A program made the position numbers and the translations under genes. From Erinaceus europaeus (Eukaryota; Chordata; Mammalia; Eulipotyphla; Erinaceidae): DNA of 64,000 bases. Below the pieces are notes generated by a model. It was not told the origin of the DNA and searched no databases. It was given only the letters and a program-made list of their open reading frames with translations. Positions within the stretch are counted from its first letter, which is position 1; each line of letters starts with the position of its first letter. Positions 21,396-31,591 of this stretch are shown piece by piece. Location: the NCBI RefSeq assembly GCF_950295315.1, contig NC_080165.1, positions 3,977,734 through 4,041,733 of the forward strand. Direction: 5' to 3'.

Positions 21396-22175
21396 TTTTT
21401 TTATTTTTATTTATTTTATTTTTTATTTTTTATTTTTTATTTAAGAAAGGATTAATTAACAAAACCATAGGGTAGGAGGGGTACAACTCCACACAATTCC
21501 CACCGCCCAATCTCCATATCCCACCCCCTCCCCCGATAGCTTTCCCATTCTCTATCCCTCTGGGAGCATGGACCCAGGGTCATTGAGGGTTGCAGAAGGT
21601 AGAAGGTCTGGCTTCTGTAATTGCTTCCTCGCTGAACATGGGCGTTGACTGGTCGGTCCATACTCCCAGTCTGCCTCTCTCTTTCCCTAGTAGGATGGGT
21701 CTCTGGGGAAGCTGAGCTCCAGGACACATTGGTGGTGTCTTCAATCCAGGGAAGTCTGGCCGGCATCCTGATGACACCTGGAACCTGGTGACTGAAAAGA
21801 GAGTTAACATACAAAGCCAAACAAATTGTTGAGCAATCCTGGACCCAAAGCTTGGAAAAGTGGAGAGGAAGTATTAGGGAGGTACTCACTGCAAACTCTA
21901 GTGTACTTCTGCTTTCTTACTTTGGTGCCATACTCCAAACTCAGTCAATTTCTGCTTTGCGTTTCTACTTCTTTTTTTTTTTTTTTTACATGCATAACAT
22001 TCCCCAGATTCCCATTTAGCAATACAACCCCCACTATTTCATTCATCATTTTTCATGGACCTGTATTCTCCCCACCCACCCACCCACCCCAGAGTCTTTT
22101 ACTTTGGTGTAATACTCCCAATTCCATTTCAGGTTCGACTTGTGTTTTCTTTTCTAATCTTGTTTTTCAACTTCA
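21396..22175 (-). mobile_element. L1-type insertion carrying 3'A, internal poly(A) and 3'B, with 15-bp duplication
   Basis: AGGGTCAGGACTTTT occurs at 21381-21395 and 22176-22190. Between them, in the antisense direction, lie an L1-3'A segment, an A run (T run at about 21972-21986), a second L1-3'A-like start and then L1-3'B ending in the T-rich tract at 21391-21440. One duplication encloses all parts, so they were inserted together. Confidence 0.85.
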
Positions 22176-22574
22176 AGGGTCAGGACTTTTCCAGTAATTG
22201 TTGAGCAAGAGGTTTAATCGGTTAAAGGAAGGAGGAAGCAAGGTTATCAGTAACTAGCAGCCAGAGGGGGGTCCTGAGGGCAGAGAGAAGATAGATCAGA
22301 TAGGATCAAAGGAATGGAATGGGTGGGGAAGTAGGGAGGGGACATTCAGACAAAACAATGATCATGTAGATAATAAGGGAGTGTGCTATTGTGTTCGGGA
22401 ACTCAGGGTGCTTGTGAGGCAGGGAGGCTAAAAGGTGGGGCAGATCCTCGAGGCTGTGTCCTTCCTTACTCAGCCTCTTAGTAGAGAGAGACTGATAGTA
22501 TGGCCGTGCCCCTTAGGCACCCATCTTTCAATGGGGTTCCTGCCAAGCTCTACAGTATCCTCACAATTCCCTAC

Positions 22575-22682
22575 ACATACTAATCAGGGTAGCCCTATTT
22601 AGTGCTAGGGCTCAAACCCAGGACCTTGTACATGGTTACACACATGCACTACTGGGTGTGCAATGCTATCTTTTGGCCCCTA
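22575..22682 (-). mobile_element. SINE fragment, antisense
   Basis: GGGCTCAAACCCAGGACCTTG...GTGCAATGCTATCTTTTGGCCCC is an antisense tRNA-like head. Confidence 0.55.
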
Positions 22683-22691
22683 AATTGAAGA

Positions 22692-22880
22692 ATTCTAAGC
22701 ATTGAGACTGAGCATTTTGGTAGATAGCATAATGATTATTCAAAGAGACTCATGCTTGAGGCTCTGAAATTCAGGTTCAATACTGCATACCACCATTAGC
22801 CAAAACTCAGTGGTGCTATGGTTAAAAGGGAGAGGGTGGGAGGGAGGGAGAGAGAGAGAGAGAAATGGAGAGAGGGAACA
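22692..22880 (+). mobile_element. SINE-C with purine-rich tail
   Basis: GATAGCATAATGATTATTCA, CATGCTTGAGGCTCTG and CACCATTAGCCAAAACTCAGTGGTGC are the family landmarks. (GGGA)n/(GA)n lies at about 22829-22862. Confidence 0.75.
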
Positions 22881-23004
22881 ACTGAGCATTTTTTTTGCCA
22901 GTGTTCTTGTTGTTGTTTGTATAGCAGAGATAAAATTTATGAGGCAAAGCTGCCATTACCACTAATGTTATTCTGGTAGTTACTTCTAAAGAAACAATAC
23001 AATA

Positions 23005-23212
23005 GGGGCCAGGTGGTGGCACACCTGGTTGAGCACACGTGTTACAATGTGCAAGGACACTGGTTCGAGCCCCTGGTCCCTACCTGCAGGGGGAAAGCTT
23101 TGTGAGTGGTGGGGCAGGGCTGCAGGTGTCTCTTTTTCTCTTTCCCTCTCTATACCCCCCCTTCCCACTCGATTTCTGACTCTATCCAATAAATACAGAT
23201 AATTAAAAAAAA
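23005..23212 (+). mobile_element. SINE-B, well preserved
   Basis: This copy has GGGGCCAGGTGGTGGCAC, CCTGGTTGAGCACACGTG, GGTTCGAGCCCCTGGTCC, CTGCAGGGGGAAAGCTTTG and ATCCAATAAATAC. The pol III B-box-like GGTTCGAGCCC is intact. Confidence 0.92.
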
Positions 23213-23443
23213 ATTTTAAAAACAAAATCAATTCAATATGTTCAGCTGGACAGAGTGAATAATTAGTATATTGTTTATAGAAAGTAATTTCTTATTTTGA
23301 TTTAAACTTCTAATTAACTGACTATGATAGTCTCTGTAATATTTCCAGGGATTACAATAAATGACTATTTAATTCTCTTATGTGAAGGTAAAAATAAAAA
23401 TCTGACAGTTAAAATGACTCACTAATATAGTCTGCCTGCTTTG

Positions 23444-23914
23444 CAATTTAACTATAGGCCTGAGTTTTGTCTATTGGGGTTCACTTGCTTCAGTAAAGTC
23501 GTCACAGAGTAGGATACAGGATATGGAAATATTTAGATATTTCTACTCCACGTTTGCAAATAATACAAACACAAAAGACAAAATCACTCAACCTCCTTCC
23601 TCTGCCAAAGTTGTCAAAGTACAAATCCTTAGCACCAATTAGTACAGTATGTTACACAACAAGGAAAGATGATACACTATAGTTTATTAAATTTATTTAT
23701 CATTTTTACCTTTTTGATAAACTTCCCTATCTGGATTGCAAGTCCTTTGAAAACACCATGCTATGGGCTCTGTGTCCACATTGTTTATTACATGAGCTCA
23801 GTGACAGTCCTTGCCTGAGGCTCCCAGATCTCAGATCCCAGATTCAGTCCCCTAAACTAGAATAGAGCATTTGAGCATTGAGTTGGTATTTCTCTCTGTT
23901 TCTCTATAATTTCC
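23444..23914. repeat. Left arm of a 471-bp inverted duplication
   Basis: From CAATTTAACTATAGGCCTGAG to TCTCTATAATTTCC the sequence is the reverse complement of 27790-28260. I see only about three or four mismatches and no net length change. Beyond the inner edge the arm passes abruptly into LTR-like sequence, whereas the right arm continues into a SINE. This makes the left arm the likelier derived copy. Confidence 0.93.
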
Positions 23915-24082
23915 GGGTCCGACTCTTAAAAGCCTTGGCTCTCTGATCAATAAAGAATTGAATCGCCTCACCACCACGAGCTCTGTTCCTGGGTCATCTC
24001 TCTCCCGTCGCTGAGTGAGTAGCAGCCCAGGCTGGCTCCGTTCGCCTTCTCTCCAACCCAGAGTTTACGCGACCAAGAAGAG
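23915..24082 (+). mobile_element. LTR R-U5-like fragment
   Basis: GATCAATAAAGAATTGAATC, followed by GC-rich CACCACGAGCTCTGTTCCTGG and CCCGTCGCTGAGTGAG, resembles the polyadenylation signal and U5 of a retroviral LTR. No matching second LTR was found. Confidence 0.45.
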
Positions 24083-24104
24083 GCACCCCCATGCTAGCCC
24101 AGCA

Positions 24105-24312
24105 CTTCTTATCTCCTTTTTAAGTTTATGATAAGGCCCAGAGAAATTGAGAGGAGAGGCAGAGACAGAATGGAAGAGAGAGAGAAAGATGCCCTGCTGC
24201 AGATATGCATCGCCATGAGCAAAAAATTTCCCTGCAGGTGTGGAGCTGGGGCTGGAACCTGGGTCTTTGGACATGGCAATATTTTCACTTAGTCAGGTGT
24301 CCTGCCACAAGC
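24105..24312 (-). mobile_element. SINE-B-like, antisense, diverged
   Basis: CAGAGAAATTGAGAGGAGAGGC, CCCTGCTGCAGATATGCATCGCC and GGGGCTGGAACCTGGGTC are antisense body and head motifs. Confidence 0.65.
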
Positions 24313-24377
24313 CCCAGAAGCAAGATATATTTAATGTCAAGGCCCCATGTCTCTCAATTCACAAGTTCCAATTCAAT

Positions 24378-24880
24378 ATTTCTTTTTCTAAAAATTTTTT
24401 ATTTATAAAAAGGAAACACTGAAAAAGCCATAGGATGAGAGGGGTACAGCTTCGCACAGTTCCCACCACCAGAACTCTGTATCCCATCCCCTCCCCTGAT
24501 AGCTTTCCTATTCTTTATCCCTTTGGGAGTATGGACCCAGGGTCATTGTGGGATGCAGAAGATGGAAGGTCTGGCTTCTGTAATTGCTTCCCCACTGAAT
24601 ATGGGTGTTGACTGGTCTGTCCATACTCCCAGCCTGTTTCTCTCTTTCCCTAGTGGGGTGGGTCTCTGGGGAAGTGGAGCTCCAAGATACATGGTGGGGT
24701 TGTATGTCCAGAGATGTCTGGTTGGCATCCTGCTAGCTTCTGGAACCTGGTGGCTGAAAAGAGAGTTCACATACAAAGCCAGACTAATTTTTGAACAACC
24801 ATGGACCTAAAAGCTGGAATAGTGCAGATAAGAGTTGGGGGATCCTCCATTTTGTAGGTAGCTAGTAGGCATATTTTTGT
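24378..24880 (-). mobile_element. L1-3'B, antisense
   Basis: It starts at antisense poly(A) and TTTATAAAAAGGAAACACTG. It then passes GGGTACAGCTTCGCACAGTTCC, TGGACCCAGGGTCATTG, GGAAGCAATTACAG (antisense) and the TTGTTCAAAAATTAG region. Confidence 0.88.
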
Positions 24881-25722
24881 TAAATTCCAAGAGCTTGTGG
24901 CTATACTAGTTTTTCTTAATAGTATGTTTGCTTTTTCAAGTATAGTCTAAATATTAATAAGAATGAATGGATTAAAAAGCTATTTTTGAAGTGGCAATGT
25001 GCAAGAACAAGTTTCTGAGCGTTTGTCATGGTCACAGTAACAGCTACAAAGAATCAGTGCTAAAGGTCTGTGTCAGAAATCTGATTTGTTCATTCTTCCC
25101 TAGCCATGACCATTACTCATTTTAGAGTTAGAAGCTGCTTGATCAATACATAATTATACTATTTTAATCAATGCATGATTATACTACTTTAATATTTGTT
25201 AGAGAGGCTGAAATATTTGCTGTGTTTATGCACAATTCAATATTGTTACAGTATCATTGATGTGATTATTATTTTGACATCACCTACTGGAGACACATAG
25301 AAATTAAAAATATTTATAATACAATTGTCTCAAATATTTACATAAGTGATACATTTTCTGAATTATGCAATTCTAGAAAACATTTTGTTTTGATTTTCAT
25401 CAAAAGAGTACTATAATAATGTGTACTTTGTAATTATAAATATGAACAATGCTCGTGAAATTCTAACATTGATTGTATTTCCTTGTCTCTAGATTTTAAT
25501 AGCACGTTTTAAAATCAATTCAGGATTATCCATCTATCTTCTAATATTTGAATTATATACCCTATTTCAATTCATTCTAGATCATGCATATCAATAGCTA
25601 TCAGTAAATTTTCTCTCACTGCTAGTTAGGATAAGACTTACTAGTACCTACGTAATACAAAGTACAAATATTGAAACCAAAAATCAACTTTAATTTTATT
25701 CAGTATATTTCTCAGTATGATG
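24881..25722. other. AT-rich, no feature recognised
   Basis: No recognisable repeat or gene. Confidence 0.4.
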
Positions 25723-25724
25723 AA

Positions 25725-26115
25725 ACACTCTTTTTTTCATTACTTTATTGAGAACTTGGGCCCAATTGTCTACAGTACAGTTGTTGACATAAGTACAATT
25801 TCTTATCTCCCCTGAATATGAGTCTCCGAAACATCCTCATTGCCAGGCGATGCACATTTTCCCTGTCATGCACCAGTACCCAACATCCTCTCTGTCCACT
25901 TCCTCCTCCTTTGGCCCCAGAGTTCTTGCATTTGGTGCAATTTACCAGACTCAGTCTGAGTTTCACTTTGTGTTTTCCCTTTCTGTACTTGTTTCTTAAG
26001 TGAGACCATCTGGTATTTCTCCTCTTTCTGGCTTATCACACTTTTATGTGACTCCTTCAAGTTCTTTCTAAGAGGACAACTTCATCATTTTTAGCAGGTG
26101 ATCAGTAATCCGTTG
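25725..26115 (-). mobile_element. L1 3' UTR, antisense; reference copy for the minisatellite unit
   Basis: TCTACAGTACAGTTGTTGACA precedes CCCAGAGTTCTTGCATTTGGTGCA, TTTCACTTTGTGTTTTCCC, TTAAGTGAGACCATCTGGTATT and CTTTCTGGCTTATCACAC. The middle portion aligns position by position with the 67-bp unit at 0.75-4.0 kb. The order of flanks is also the same. Confidence 0.8.
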
Positions 26116-27455
26116 TATATTTTATTAGCTTTGAAAATTCTATGAATAGTCCATAGCAATTTTATCACCAATATTAGTTTTCCAAATAGACAAATCATCT
26201 GACTCTCTATTTGACATTTATTTTTGAGGACAGCACCTGTCTAAACTGGAGATGAAAATGTGTTTGAGAAAATAAAGATTTAAATTCAGATTTTTTTTCT
26301 AAATAATTAACTCAAAGAAAAATTATTTTATGCTATCTTTTCTAGTAAAAAAATTAAAAAAAAACATATACAGGCACAGTCAAAAAGGGATGTAACTTCT
26401 TTATTCTATTAATACATAGGGTGTCATTAGCTGTTCTCTTTAGTCAGCATTGCTGTGTATGGGATCTTGTTTTGAAAAATGAATGTACTTCAGGTGCTTA
26501 TATTTTGTATTTGTTTACAAATAGTACATTTTTTGAATGGACAAAAATTGAAACAACATTATTTTCAAGTGGAAAAATGAATCATATCAAATAAAAGGTT
26601 GCTATGAAATCTTCCCTCAACCTTCTTATCAAGCAAGATCCTGGCTGGTTACTGTTTGCCTCGCTATACGTGGCATGTCACGAAGACTCAATAAATATTT
26701 GATCAGTGAATTAACGTGTGAGTGAAAGAAGTTGCTTATGCAATGAACTCTACTCCAAGAGATTTCTTGTATGTGCCATTAGCTGTTCTTGTCTCAGTTT
26801 TTAAGAAAAAGTGACTACTGGAAACCCTTTTAGTAATTTCGCCCAGAATGACTTACATCTGATTCATATCAGAAGAACAATCAATTTGGCGCCATCATAA
26901 GAGTTCTCAGATGTGAAAGGTGACAAAATGGGCAGAGCTCCTCCCCGCAGATTCTGGATACCATGTGTGACAGAAATCGGGTAAAATGTTTGTAGAAATG
27001 CTACAGTGGATGGTGGGCCATGCCCATGCGGCTTGGCTGCGGGACACAGTGCATCCCTGACGTGATGGGAAGCTGGGGGCATACCACCGAGCATATCACC
27101 GAGCCGTATGACAGCCTGCTGCTTGCAAACGCAAACCACATGCCAAAGAGTGGTGAGCTTTTTACTCATTACTGTGTGTTTTTTTCCCAGCATTCAAAAT
27201 TCATATTAAAATTTTCAGTAGACAACTAAAAGAACACACAAATTCCGAACACCCTTTGACTCCAGTGTGACCTTATATATTAATAATCTGTCCACCTTAA
27301 AATACTGAATACATACAAATTGCCTCTCAACCTATACACTAGGTAGGCTACCAAGAAGAAAACTTATATTTAGTCAAAATATTGTCACTTTCAAGTTTTG
27401 TACACATATGTATGTGAGTACACAAGGTTTTCCATACTGCTTCTTAAAAATGTAT
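26116..27455. other. No gene found; CpG-richer patch at about 26940-27150
   Basis: Most is AT-rich and unrecognised. Between 26940 and 27150 the sequence is GC-richer with scattered CpGs (ACCGAGCATATCACCGAGCCG). Open frames of 109 and 69 residues overlap it on opposite strands, but neither resembles a protein I know. Confidence 0.35.
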
Positions 27456-27459
27456 TTAT

Positions 27460-27752
27460 GGGAGTCAGGTGGTAGTGCAGTGGGTTAAGCGTACATGGCG
27501 CAAAACATAAGGACCAGTGTAAGGATTGAGGTTCGAGCTCCTGGATCCCCACCTGCAGGGGAGTCACTTCACAGGCGGTGAAGCAGGTCTGCAGGTGTCT
27601 GTCTTTCTGTCCCCCTCTCTGTCTTCCCCTCCTCTCTCCATTTCTCTCTGTCCTATCTAGCAATGATGACATCAATAACAACAATAATAATAACTACTAC
27701 AACAATAAAATAAACAAGGGCAACAAAAGGGAAACTAAATATAAAATTGTAT
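27460..27752 (+). mobile_element. SINE-A
   Basis: It has the head GGGAGTCAGGTGGTAGTGCAG, CCCCACCTGCAGGGGAGTCAC, a CT-rich body and the tail GGGCAACAAAAGGGAAAC. The flanks share TGTATTTAT. Confidence 0.93.
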
Positions 27753-27764
27753 TTATTTATTTTA

Positions 27765-27912
27765 TTTTAATCGGAGAGAGAGAGAGAGAGGAAATTATAG
27801 AGAAACAGAGAGAAATACCAACTCAATGCTCAAATGCTCTATTCTAGTTTAGGGGACTGAATCTGGGATCTGGGATCTGGGAGCCTCAGGCAAGGACTGT
27901 CACTGAGCTCAT
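27765..27912 (-). mobile_element. SINE-C, antisense, partly inside the inverted-duplication arm
   Basis: (GA)n at 27773-27790 is the antisense CT-rich tail. GGGAGCCTCAGGCAAGGAC is the antisense of the CTTGCCTGAGGCTC motif. The SINE continues past the edge of the duplicated segment. Confidence 0.6.
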
Positions 27913-28260
27913 GTAATAAAAAATGTGGACACAGAGCCCATAGCATGGTGTTTTCAAAGGACTTGCAATCCAGATAGGGAAGTTTATCAAAAAGGTAAAA
28001 ATGATAAATAAATTTAATAAACTATAGTGTATCATCTTTCCTTGTTGTGTAACATACTGTACTAATTGGTGCTAAGGATTTGTACTTTGACAACTTTGGC
28101 AGAGGAAGGAGGTTGAGTGATTTTGTCTTTTGTGTTTGTATTATTTGCAAACATGGAGTAGAAATATCTAAATATTTCCATATCCTGTATCCTACTCTGT
28201 GACGACTTTACTGAAGCAAGTGAACCCCAATAGACAAAACTCAGGCCTATAGTTAAATTG
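27790..28260. repeat. Right arm of the 471-bp inverted duplication
   Basis: This is the reverse complement of 23444-23914. The arm contains most of a SINE-C plus unique sequence, and its left edge lies inside that SINE. This suggests that this side is the source locus. Confidence 0.93.
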
Positions 28261-28264
28261 TAGA

Positions 28265-29828
28265 AGCTGAAACTGAGTTTTTCAAATGACTGGCAATTGG
28301 ATCTTTGTTCAAAAATAAATTTTCTCTTTATGTTACAATATAACAATATAAATTGTAATTTCTATCTAGAATTTAGGTGTTTTATTTTCATGTAAAAAAC
28401 ACTATCATTATTGTAGAGCAGAGTATCAATATTTTTTATATATTTCTGAGTTGTAGCCTGTCTTTCTATAAGTGGATTTTACTATGTATTTTTGAAAGGT
28501 AGCTTTTTAATGTGAACAGAATAATAGGTCGTTGGTTTGGTATTCAAAGCCATTTCAAAAAAGCATTCACTTAAAAATCTTAAAAATGGAGGTCATTATA
28601 CAAAATTGACTCCAAATAGCTTCTTAGTCAAAGAAAGATAATTAGGTGCTTCCTTGAAGAAAGTGCTATATTAGGAAATTAATCTCTGTGGAATTGATAA
28701 CCTTTGCGAATTCCAGGGATTTTCAGTTCTTATTCGATTATACAATCTGAAAACCTCGGACTATATCAGCAAATCTAAGGGCCCTAGTGACAGCTGCTTC
28801 AACAGTCAGGGAGAGGAAGGAATGGTAATAATAATAACAATAAGAAAAACTTTCTATTTTGATTTTTATCCTCCGCAGTTGGAAGCTGAAGAACTTTCTT
28901 GTACATTTCAGCCATCCTGGTCAAAAATCATGATTAAGTGTGAGGTGACTTGAACCTGGGGCCAGCAGGCATGAAGTGAAAGATGAGAGGACAGTAGTAT
29001 TAGTGCATACAAGAAAGACATCAATTAGCTTAAAAGGGTGGAAGCCATTCTGGCAGAGTTTTCAAGACAAAAGGAAGATCGCCCTGTAGAAATTCTGTTT
29101 ATTGCTGAGAGCAGTGAACAATGAATTCCATCAGTTTCGTAGGCAATGCTCCTGCCTCATACAGTACTATCCATTATTAATGAGCGCTATTTCTGAGTGG
29201 GAAAGAACTGTTTGAAAACCATTAACATCGTCTACTGGATGTGATTGACATTGTCATTCCTTTCATTTTGCTGTTGGCAAGAGGCCTCCCTGTAGACTTA
29301 TGTGCATCTGGACATTACTAATATTCTCCTTGTCTTGCACTCTGGGCAGCTGTGATATGGAAATTTTCAGGATTGTATTTTTTTTTTTTGGTTTATTTTT
29401 CAGCTTTTACATTGTGTTTCTGCTGCAAGATGTATAAGTCAAGTCTCTTTGGTATGCACTGATCAATCAGAAAAAAAAATCTCTCTATTAATCTAACTCT
29501 TCTCCACATTTAAAAAAAAATGTATTCAAATTCTGGAGATGTGCAGAGACCGTCTGCTCGCCAGGAAGTCATTTAGATCCATGTCTATTCATGGCATTTC
29601 ACTGTGACCCTCCAGTTTTCAAAGCTGATTCCATTTTTAATTGTCCTGCCGCAAAAAGACCTGTCGCTACTGTCTACCTGCTGTTCCTGTGCTGCCACCA
29701 CAACACGTTCCAGCCCATCCACATAATACCTTGTAATCAGCATAATTAAAGGTAACAAAGTCAAGGATTAGAGGGATATCAAATCAAAAAAAAATTAAGC
29801 ACCATATCCTCTTGACTTTTAAATATGT
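28265..29828. other. Longest repeat-poor stretch; possible conserved non-coding DNA
   Basis: I see no SINE, L1 or LTR landmarks for about 1.5 kb. Local composition is balanced between 28.9 and 29.8 kb, with motifs such as TTATTAATGAGCGC. There are no convincing exons. Confidence 0.4.
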
Positions 29829-30260
29829 ATGTATTTGAGCTGCTTTTCCCCCCTCTCAGCTGCCCTGCTTCTTTCTCCTCACAGCCCATATGCACACCCA
29901 CAGGGAGATCTGTGCTCCTGGGCGTTGCTGACTGAACTTCATAGGAGGCACTCTGCTTCTCTGCACAGCCACAGCCTGACGGTGAAGCAGGGCGAACACA
30001 TCCCCCATCAGCTGATACTGGGAGCCGCAGACACGCGGGGGGGCACCACAGAGCTGCTTAGTCACGCTGAGGATGCCACTGAGATTCTGTACAATGTTGC
30101 AGGTGTCCTAAGAACTCATCGTAAGGGTAGTTCTCAGAGGTTGGTGAGATGTCTCGCCAGGGACAGCGTCATGCCTGTTTTATCATACTCTCAACTGGAG
30201 GAAGTTCTGGCGCTGTGCCTTTCTTTACTCTCTGTGTTTTTACTATCTCTCTCTCTTTAA
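29829..30260 (+). other. Unassigned GC-rich block with SINE-like end
   Basis: GC-rich sequence with a 143-residue open frame that matches nothing I recognise. The last part (GGTGAGATGTCTCGCCAGGG to the (CT)n at 30245) looks like a diverged SINE. Confidence 0.35.
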
Positions 30261-30261
30261 A

Positions 30262-30940
30262 AAAAAAAATTAGTGATTTAATGATGACCGACAAGACTGT
30301 AAGATAAATGCCATGGAATCATCACCACCAGAGCTTTGTGTCCCATCCCCTGTGTTGGAAGCGTCCCTAGTCTTTATCTGTCTGGGAGTATGAACCAAAA
30401 TTCTTTATGGATTGGAGAAGGGTGGGCATGACGGTTGACAGGTGGATGCAGACCTTCAGCCTGTCTCTATTTTCCTTAGTGGGGTAGGATTCTGGAGAGG
30501 CAAGGCCCCAGGACACATGGGTGTCCTCTGCGCAGAGAAGTCAGGATGGCTTCATAGTCGTGTCTGTGACTTGGCCCAACGGTAGACATAGAACAAATGA
30601 AACTAGGTGGCTTTGTGTGGGAAGAAGCTAGGCAGTCTATTTTAGGTAGATTCCAAGAGTCCCATGACTTTATATTAATTTTTGCGTGAGCCCAATAGCT
30701 AACATGCTGGTGGATTAAAAGTATTGCCTGGGAAGATGGTGTCAGAGTTGAGAATAGGCCTAAAAATCTGGATTAGGGCAGAGAGTAGCTCCTAAATATG
30801 AGGAAAGTACATACATACCATTGACTATTAACCTCACCCATCTGACCTAGGGCCCATATAGATTTATATTTATCATAGGAGGCTATGTGACCTCTTTCTC
30901 ACTTCCTACCTAAACAAGGCAACCCAGAGTACTGAAGCCA
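30262..30940 (-). mobile_element. L1-3'B, antisense, old and diverged
   Basis: TCATCACCACCAGAGCTTTG, GTCTGGGAGTATGAACC, GCCTGTCTCTATTTTCCTTAGTGGGG and GATTCCAAGAGTCCCATGAC parallel the antisense copy at 24.4 kb. TAGGAGGCTATGTGACCTC matches the 5' portion of the copy at 10.3 kb. Confidence 0.75.
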
Positions 30941-31005
30941 CAGCAATGTCAAAGTTAATTTTATTAACTCAAAACTCAATAAGACTATAATGTGCACACA
31001 TGCAT

Positions 31006-31007
<2 letters not shown>

Positions 31008-31057
<50 letters not shown>

Positions 31058-31077
31058 ACACACACACACACACACTT
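31008..31077. repeat. (CA)n microsatellite
   Basis: An almost uninterrupted CA run with a single CTCA interruption near 31051. Confidence 0.98.
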
Positions 31078-31129
31078 TGAGGGAGTGAGAGGTATTGGAG
31101 GTACTGATCTGTTGTAAAAGCAATGTGAG

Positions 31130-31225
31130 GGTTGGTTAGAGACTTACCACATAGAGCACACACTCAACAAAGCACAATGACCTAGGTTCCAGCCCCGGAT
31201 CCTCATCTATGGTGGAAACTTATTA
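31130..31225 (+). mobile_element. SINE-B-like fragment
   Basis: ACATAGAGCACACACTCAAC, GCACAATGACCTAGGTTCCAGCCCC and CATCTATGGTGGAAACTTAT follow the SINE head and body order. Confidence 0.5.
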
Positions 31226-31588
31226 ATTAAACTATATGCAAGAATGTCCTGTCTCTGATCTGCCAGTGCTCAGAGCCAATGAGTTACTAGAGGACTGACA
31301 TGAAAGCGATGGCTTTCTTGCGGTGACAGAACTATGGGGCAACTCCACCTCACAAGATGTTTAGAGTTACTGTGGTTTTATGTAATGTACTTGGGGAATG
31401 GTGACCGCAGTCAGTAAGTCTGATTTAAGTCAGTAAACTAGTATCTCAGGGCATCTACTGTAGAGACTGAGGAAAAGGAATCTTGATGAGTGTAGACCTC
31501 AGCATATTCTTCTCAAGTATTACTACCGTGAGATGGGGAACAGATACAACAAATATCAAATAGTTCCCATAAACTAGTAGACAACAGG
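31226..31588. other. No feature recognised
   Basis: No recognisable repeat or gene. Confidence 0.35.
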
Positions 31589-31591
31589 GAT

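Larger units (their letters stand above)
21100..22565 (-). mobile_element. LTR, antisense, split by an L1-type insertion
   Basis: The antisense TATA-like CCTTATAAG lies at about 21175-21182, with AATAAA at about 21153-21158. U3-like sequence continues to 21395, is broken by the insertion, and resumes at CCAGTAATTGTTGAGC to about 22565. LTR ends were not resolved. Five 34-bp repeats lie just upstream of the TATA element in the sense direction. Confidence 0.6.

Noticed and set aside
23005..23090. tRNA genes at SINE heads (A- and B-box-like motifs)
   Set aside because: They belong to dispersed SINE copies with CT-rich bodies and A-rich tails, and they do not form a full cloverleaf.
26864..27193. 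109-residue minus-strand frame
   Set aside because: There is no recognisable homology, and an overlapping frame is open on the other strand. It is kept only as a CpG-rich patch.
29829..30260. 143-residue frame as an exon or gene
   Set aside because: It resembles no known protein, has a low-complexity C-terminus from a CT run, and its last third appears to be SINE-derived.
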